Below the pieces are notes generated by a model. The model was not told the origin of the DNA. It worked only from the letters and a program-made list of their open reading frames with translations, and ran no database searches. Shown piece by piece: positions 59,404 to 64,000 of a stretch of DNA of 64,000 nt (positions are counted from its first letter, which is position 1; every line of letters starts with the position of its first letter). A program made the position numbers and the translations under genes. The stretch comes from Perkinsus marinus ATCC 50983 (taxonomy: Eukaryota > Perkinsozoa > Perkinsida > Perkinsidae), in contig NW_003212688.1 in the NCBI RefSeq assembly GCF_000006405.1, positions 61,827 to 125,826 on the forward strand. The letters are read 5' to 3'.

Positions 59404-60030
59404 TTATTTCTATTGTTCGAGCACAGATTTCCTTTTCCGTAGTCAATTGTGCGCCGCTTGAGTTATTAAGGCATCCTGCACCTGATGACCGACAAGCAAC
59501 GAATCTGGCCCTTACCTCCATGCTCAGTGGCTTACTCCTGCCAATTGAGACATTCGTGCATTCGAATGAAACGAAAGCAAAACTAGGGATAGTGAAACCC
59601 GCTCACGTGGAATTCCGACTTGGGCCACATCGAACTCGTACCCAGTGCTTTCCTGCAAGTAGTTGTTCTATTCCTCCGAGTGTATTGTCTTCTGACAACC
59701 CGCTCAAGCTCCTGCTGACGTCCTCTGCTCCGTGATTCCTGTACGCCGTATTCGAATCAGCCGAACCTGCAAGCAGTTATTTGTGGATGGGCACAAAGGT
59801 ACTACCTAATCATCCTACGAATCAGTGATATTGCTCAAACTGCATCACGTGGGCTGATGTACTCTAACGGTGCTTAGGTATCACCAATGAACTCAGCACG
59901 TTCACCGACTATGGCATACGCAAAGAGGAAATCTATGCGAGCTGCAACGACTCACTTCGAAGGCCGGCGCTCTCTTCTAAAGTAACTCGGCCATCGGAAA
60001 GGGCTCTCGACATATTTACGAGTACTCAGG

Positions 60031-63000
60031 ATGCCTTTCTTCAAGCGGAGGCCATGGATGCTCCGAATGGCGTATCGAACGGCACATTCCTTCACCTTCC
60101 AAACCATAATGAACATCGCCTTACTGGTTGCCCTATTCTTACCTGATTGCTGGGTAGTGTGGTACTATGCAATTCTTCAGCTCGAGTCTTCACTTCTCTT
60201 AGACGCTGTTGGATATTGGAAATAGCTATCACGTCTTGGACCATATTCTTATCGTTACATTTGTCTTATTCGTTGGAGAAATGATAATTCTCAGCCTCAG
60301 CACGCGCAAGTAATATTCGACCCGTCGAAACTCCACTGAATTCGGGCTTCAAATAGATACTTCGGAGGTTTCTTTTTCTTCATGGATTTCATTGGAGCGT
60401 TTTCCCTCTTCCTTGACATATCTTGGGCGCTCGGTGACAACGACCAGAGTCTTGAATGTGAGTTCTTCAATCACCCTTGTGATTTGTTCTCACTAGTGGT
60501 ATCAGTTAACTCTGGTTTCGGCTCCAACGTTGTCTTACTCCGTGCTGCCCGTACGACTAAGCTCGGCGCACGAGCCGGACGAATAACTCGAGTGATGAGG
60601 TTGCTGAAGTGGCTGCCTGGTGTCAGCAGCACCCAAGACGAGAGCGCTGGCACGGCCAAAGTATGTACTAGTGCTAATGCATTGCCGTAGGGTCACTCTC
60701 AGGTCCTTGGGTCAAGGCTGATCAATGCTTTATCCACTAGAGTTTCAATGTTGACAATTGGCTTAGTTATGGTATTGCCCATATTTGACGTCATGAAGTA
60801 ATTGACCGTACTGGGCATCTATCTAGTTGACTTGTGAATCTATTATGTTCAGGTACCCGAATGAAGATCATTCTATGCAGGCTTGGGCACAGCAGTTCGC
60901 AAGCCAGGTGCATGTTTTTGGAGAAGATTATATTGGGGGAGAGTAAGTCGACCTTGTCCACGCTCTCTTCCTTAGCCGCTGATTCCTAGGTCTTTCAACC
61001 AAACCATTGTCGAGTTCCTGGACTTCTACGATTTCCAAGAATACAGACCAGTGACGTTGGTGATAGAGGCGCTCCCAACGGGCGTGCTGTATGCGGAGAA
61101 CTTTGCTGAACCACCGAATAGGATATCTAATGAGTTGTGGGTCACGAGTCATGGTTATGATGGTACGAAAGTACAAGTCATGTTTGACTTTACGGCGGTG
61201 AGTAAGACAGACGCTGGTGCGAACATTGCCTTGGTGGTAAGAAGTGCCTTCACTGGGATTCGATCCTGGGACCTATCACGCTGTCAGATCACTGTTATTA
61301 TCGTTATGATACTCTCGGCGACTTTGCTGAGCAACAGTGTATCGCAAATAGTAAGTGGTTGTATGCCCATCTGCGGTGTGCCACTGCATTGTCCTTTCCT
61401 TAGGTACTGGTCCCATTAGAAGGGCTATTCTGTCGAGTGAGAGATATGGCAAAGACGATCTTCAAAACGGTCAGTCAAATCAGCAAGGTCGCCGTGGAAG
61501 AGGTAAGGTGAAAGATATTCTTCGCTGTGCGCACGTATCTTTGTGTATCCAGCGACAAGAGGATGAGCATCTTGTGAACCTCGCACATAGTGATGAGGAT
61601 TTGGAGGATTCTGGGGCGTTCATGAGTGAGGCTTCGGTGAGAAAACGACAGGTGCGGGTATCGAACCAGGGACCTCGTGGGAGTAGGTCCTCGAGGCAGT
61701 GGTGGAGAAGTTGGCTGTGCTCTCGGAGATGTTCATTGCGAAGCACCCTGTTGATGCGGAGGAGCTGAAGAACCTTGGCTCGGACGATCTCGCTGTGTTA
61801 GACATGATTACCCAAAATCAGGTTCATCACAAGGAAATTGTTTCTCGTAAGTTCATCACTGTTGCTATCAGGCGCGAAAGGCCAGTCAAGACAACGAGAT
61901 ATTGGCTGATAGATTAGGCCGAAGTGAGCGAACAACAGCAGCAGCACGACCACGACGAAATGTTGTCGAATTGTGGTATTACTCAGGAGCAACAGCGTTG
62001 CGAACCTTCGTCTCCGACTTGCAGAAATCAGGACTATTAGATTGTGGTTTGGCCGACAGTTGGAATTACGATGTCTTGCAACACAGTCTTGAACAAAACG
62101 ATGCCCTACTGAAGTGAGGGAATTTTGTGGCGCGTGACGGTATTATCAGAATCGTCTGCAGGTATATCTTCTTGGGGTCCGGGATTTCCCATTTTATCAC
62201 TGGCTTCATCGACTTGGGCGTTCTAGAGGTATTGTATTAGCCCAGGTCTCCCAGCAGTGGCTAGGTAATTTCAGGTCTTCTTAAGGAGGGCACGGCTGGC
62301 GTATTTGGACAATCCTTATCACAATTGGTATCATGCGGTTGACGTCACACATACTGTTTACAGGTGAGCACTGGCCGGAGCTTGTGTGCACTGAAAACTG
62401 TCGAAGTGTTTTGTTTTCGTTTTCGGCAAGCGCGCTACATATTTTTTCCGACTTATTTTGCGGCAACAAAACTATTTTTCCAGAAATTTTTACAAGACTA
62501 AGATATCGTGGTGATCGATCATATACGTGAGTGACCATATGCTGATAAGAAGATGGTATTCGAAATCACTTATAATGTATATGGTTTTTGAGTATGGGAA
62601 AATATGTACATGGTTAACCACATGTGTTGGTAACAATATGGAAATTCTGAGGAAATTTTAGAAGGTTTCTGTACATTTCTAAACGAATTTCTACGTAAAT
62701 TTTATTACTGTTGGGGAAATCTCGGACTCTGCTGAGGAAAGCGAACATCTATTCCAACACTGTGGTCTTCCTCCTGAGTGAGTGTTTTGGTATCGTCAGT
62801 GATTAGGTACCTGGTTCTATCCAAGGGAATGGCATTTTTCCAACCCTTGGACTGTCTAGCGGTCCTGTTGGCCGCAGTAGTCCACGACATAGGGCACCCG
62901 GGAGTCAACAACCCGTACTTGATCGAAACTGCTCATGAGCTGGCTCTACGGTAGGTGGTCAAAATGATTGAGGACAAGATGCTGATGGTTTAGATACAAT

Positions 63001-64000
63001 GATAAATCACCTTTGGAAAATATGCACTGTGCGCGCTTTTTTGAGCTGAGCAGCGATGCTGAGGCGAACGTTCTGCAAGGCCTTTCTAAGCAACAGTGAG
63101 AAGCTTGTGCGGTATGGGGACGGGGAGTATTGCATTTCACGGTATAGGTATCGAGATGCGCGACGGATTATGATCGAGTGCATTTTACATACGGATAATG
63201 CGCATCATTTTGAGATGATAAAAACTTTGCAGATGTTGTATCAGTTGAATCGCGAGGTAGGCGAATGTTGCCTATCTCAGTGTACTTCGGTACTCAACAG
63301 TGTGATAGTCACAAACGAAAAAATGTTGTTACTTCGCTGATTAAGGAAATTGATACGGCGAGTATGTATTATCATCTGTATGTAATTTTTCTTGTGATTT
63401 GCAAAATCATTAAATACTTTTGAGCGATTCGAAATGTGATCAGCATTCAAATGTCTGCCACTTGCCCGTTGGTGGCGAACTATGGCGTTTTTTGGTATGG
63501 AATCATATTACTTGCAGATCGTAGATGAGGGCTATGATCCTGAGGAAGAGGAGTGGTCAGGAGAGTGCATTGCACTGTACTCGAGCAATGATGTATTTAA
63601 CAGAATATTTGGGGTGCGCTATGGTGTTGTCGCCGGCTCAGGTTCGAATGACTTTACTTCAACTATTCCTTCACGCGGCAGATATCTCTAATCCGACAAA
63701 GCCGTTTGAGAGTTGCAAGGCCTGGGCTAATAGAGTTTTGGATGAATTTTTCGCCCAGGTAAAAACGTCACGAATCCGATGACACTGAACAAAACGTTTT
63801 TCGTCTCTCAGGGTGATCTAGAGAAAGCCCAGAACATACCAGTCCAGATGCTAAATGATCGCAATACCGTCTCGAGGCCGCATTCCCAGATTGGCTTTCT
63901 CGAGTTCTTGGTTGCACCTTTGTTCCTGCTGCAGGTAGCGAGAGACGCAGGTTCGATCCCCGGCTCCGACAACTAAATCAGGTTCAACTCCTACCATCGT
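60031..64000 (+). CDS. Cyclic nucleotide phosphodiesterase with N-terminal voltage-sensor-like membrane domain (3' end cut by window)
   Basis: Hydrolyses cAMP and/or cGMP. N-terminal membrane part: [20 protein letters not shown] (S1-like), [20 protein letters not shown] and [20 protein letters not shown] (S2/S3-like), then an S4-like helix with Arg/Lys at every third place, [20 protein letters not shown] plus MRLLKWL. Next a TM segment ([16 protein letters not shown]), an exposed domain ([20 protein letters not shown]), another TM ([20 protein letters not shown]) and a helical linker ([34 protein letters not shown]). The catalytic domain follows: [80 protein letters not shown]. All metal-binding His/Asp are present. 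The start is uncertain; coding may begin before 60031. About a dozen introns. Confidence 0.85.
61237..61287 (+). other. Possible 51-nt tRNA-like intron in the phosphodiesterase
   Basis: GTAAGA at the start, CTGTCAG at the end, with the T-arm-like ACTGGGATTCGATCCTGGGA inside and GTGCC close to the donor. Its length is a multiple of three and it has no stop, so translation through it is also possible; removal joins NIALV to [10 protein letters not shown], the better TM start. Confidence 0.6.
61652..61686 (+). other. 35-nt intron made of antisense tRNA 3'-half sequence
   Basis: Starts GTGCGGGTATCGAACCAGGG; the complement reads GGTCCCTGGTTCGATACCCG, a tRNA variable loop plus T-arm. Removing 35 bases joins SVRKRQ to [11 protein letters not shown] in frame; reading through breaks the phosphodiesterase frame. 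Confidence 0.85.
62591..62762 (+). mobile_element. MITE-like repeat, family 1, inside a phosphodiesterase intron
   Basis: GAGTATGGGAAAATATGTAC at the left, GGTTAACCACATGTGTTGGT in the core, CTGAGGAAAGCGAACATCTA near the right, ends TTCCAACACTG. Lies between the exons coding VDVTHTVY and [11 protein letters not shown]. Confidence 0.85.
63935..63981 (+). other. 47-nt intron made of sense tRNA 3'-half sequence
   Basis: Starts GTAGCGAGAGACGCAGGTTC and continues GATCCCCGGCTCCGACA, a B box and acceptor-like 3' strand in sense direction. Ends AAATCAG. Contains a stop; removing it joins [10 protein letters not shown] to VQLLPS as in other phosphodiesterases. Confidence 0.85.

Overview
The window looks like nuclear DNA from a single-celled eukaryote, most probably an alveolate of the perkinsid/dinoflagellate side. 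Reasons: compact genes on both strands; many short GT-AG introns (mostly 40-60 nt); cytosolic ribosomal protein, eIF3b, CDT1 and Hikeshi genes; expanded Mei2-type RRM genes; a cyclic-nucleotide phosphodiesterase fused to a voltage-sensor-like membrane region. The taxon is an inference, not a database result. There are two 100-base assembly gaps (10851-10950 and 49836-49935).

Layout. 0-5 kb: three plus-strand unknown genes, the third a fully traceable 10-exon gene. 6-12 kb: IMP dehydrogenase and a CDT1-like replication licensing factor, both minus. 12-23 kb: a tandem array of four minus-strand Mei2-like RRM genes sharing three intron positions, mixed with small unknown genes. 23-27 kb: an unknown plus-strand gene, a MITE, a small secreted protein and RPS14/uS11. 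28-33 kb: an RS-domain protein and eIF3b (minus). 33.7-35.4 kb: an unknown gene and Hikeshi (plus). 36-40 kb: two almost identical intronless FAD oxidoreductase genes flanking a small minus-strand gene. 40-45 kb: a tRNA-dihydrouridine synthase, ornithine decarboxylase and a small helical protein (minus). 46-51 kb: an unknown gene, an intronless nucleoside phosphorylase, an M50/site-2-protease-like gene and tRNA-Pro. 52-55 kb: a sterol-desaturase-family enzyme and cytochrome b5 (plus), a plausible electron-donor pair. 55-58 kb: repeat-rich DNA with small exons. 59-64 kb: tRNA-Thr and the phosphodiesterase, which runs off the right edge.

The most unusual signal lies in the introns from 53.8 kb to the right end. 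Four very short introns (35-49 nt), each needed to keep a well-conserved protein in frame, are built largely from a tRNA 3'-half (T-arm/B-box) sequence, three of them in antisense so that the complement of the tRNA 3' end lies at or next to the GT donor. A fifth is likely. Separately, a roughly 180-bp inverted-repeat element (eight copies here) sits inside introns of ornithine decarboxylase and the phosphodiesterase and starts almost exactly at the donor of another exon. Together these suggest that introns in this genome are being made from tRNA fragments and from small DNA transposons.

Exon joins were worked out by eye from splice signals, reading frame and family motifs. Spans for multi-exon genes run from first to last coding base and include introns. 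Stretches where I see no supportable gene are stated as such.
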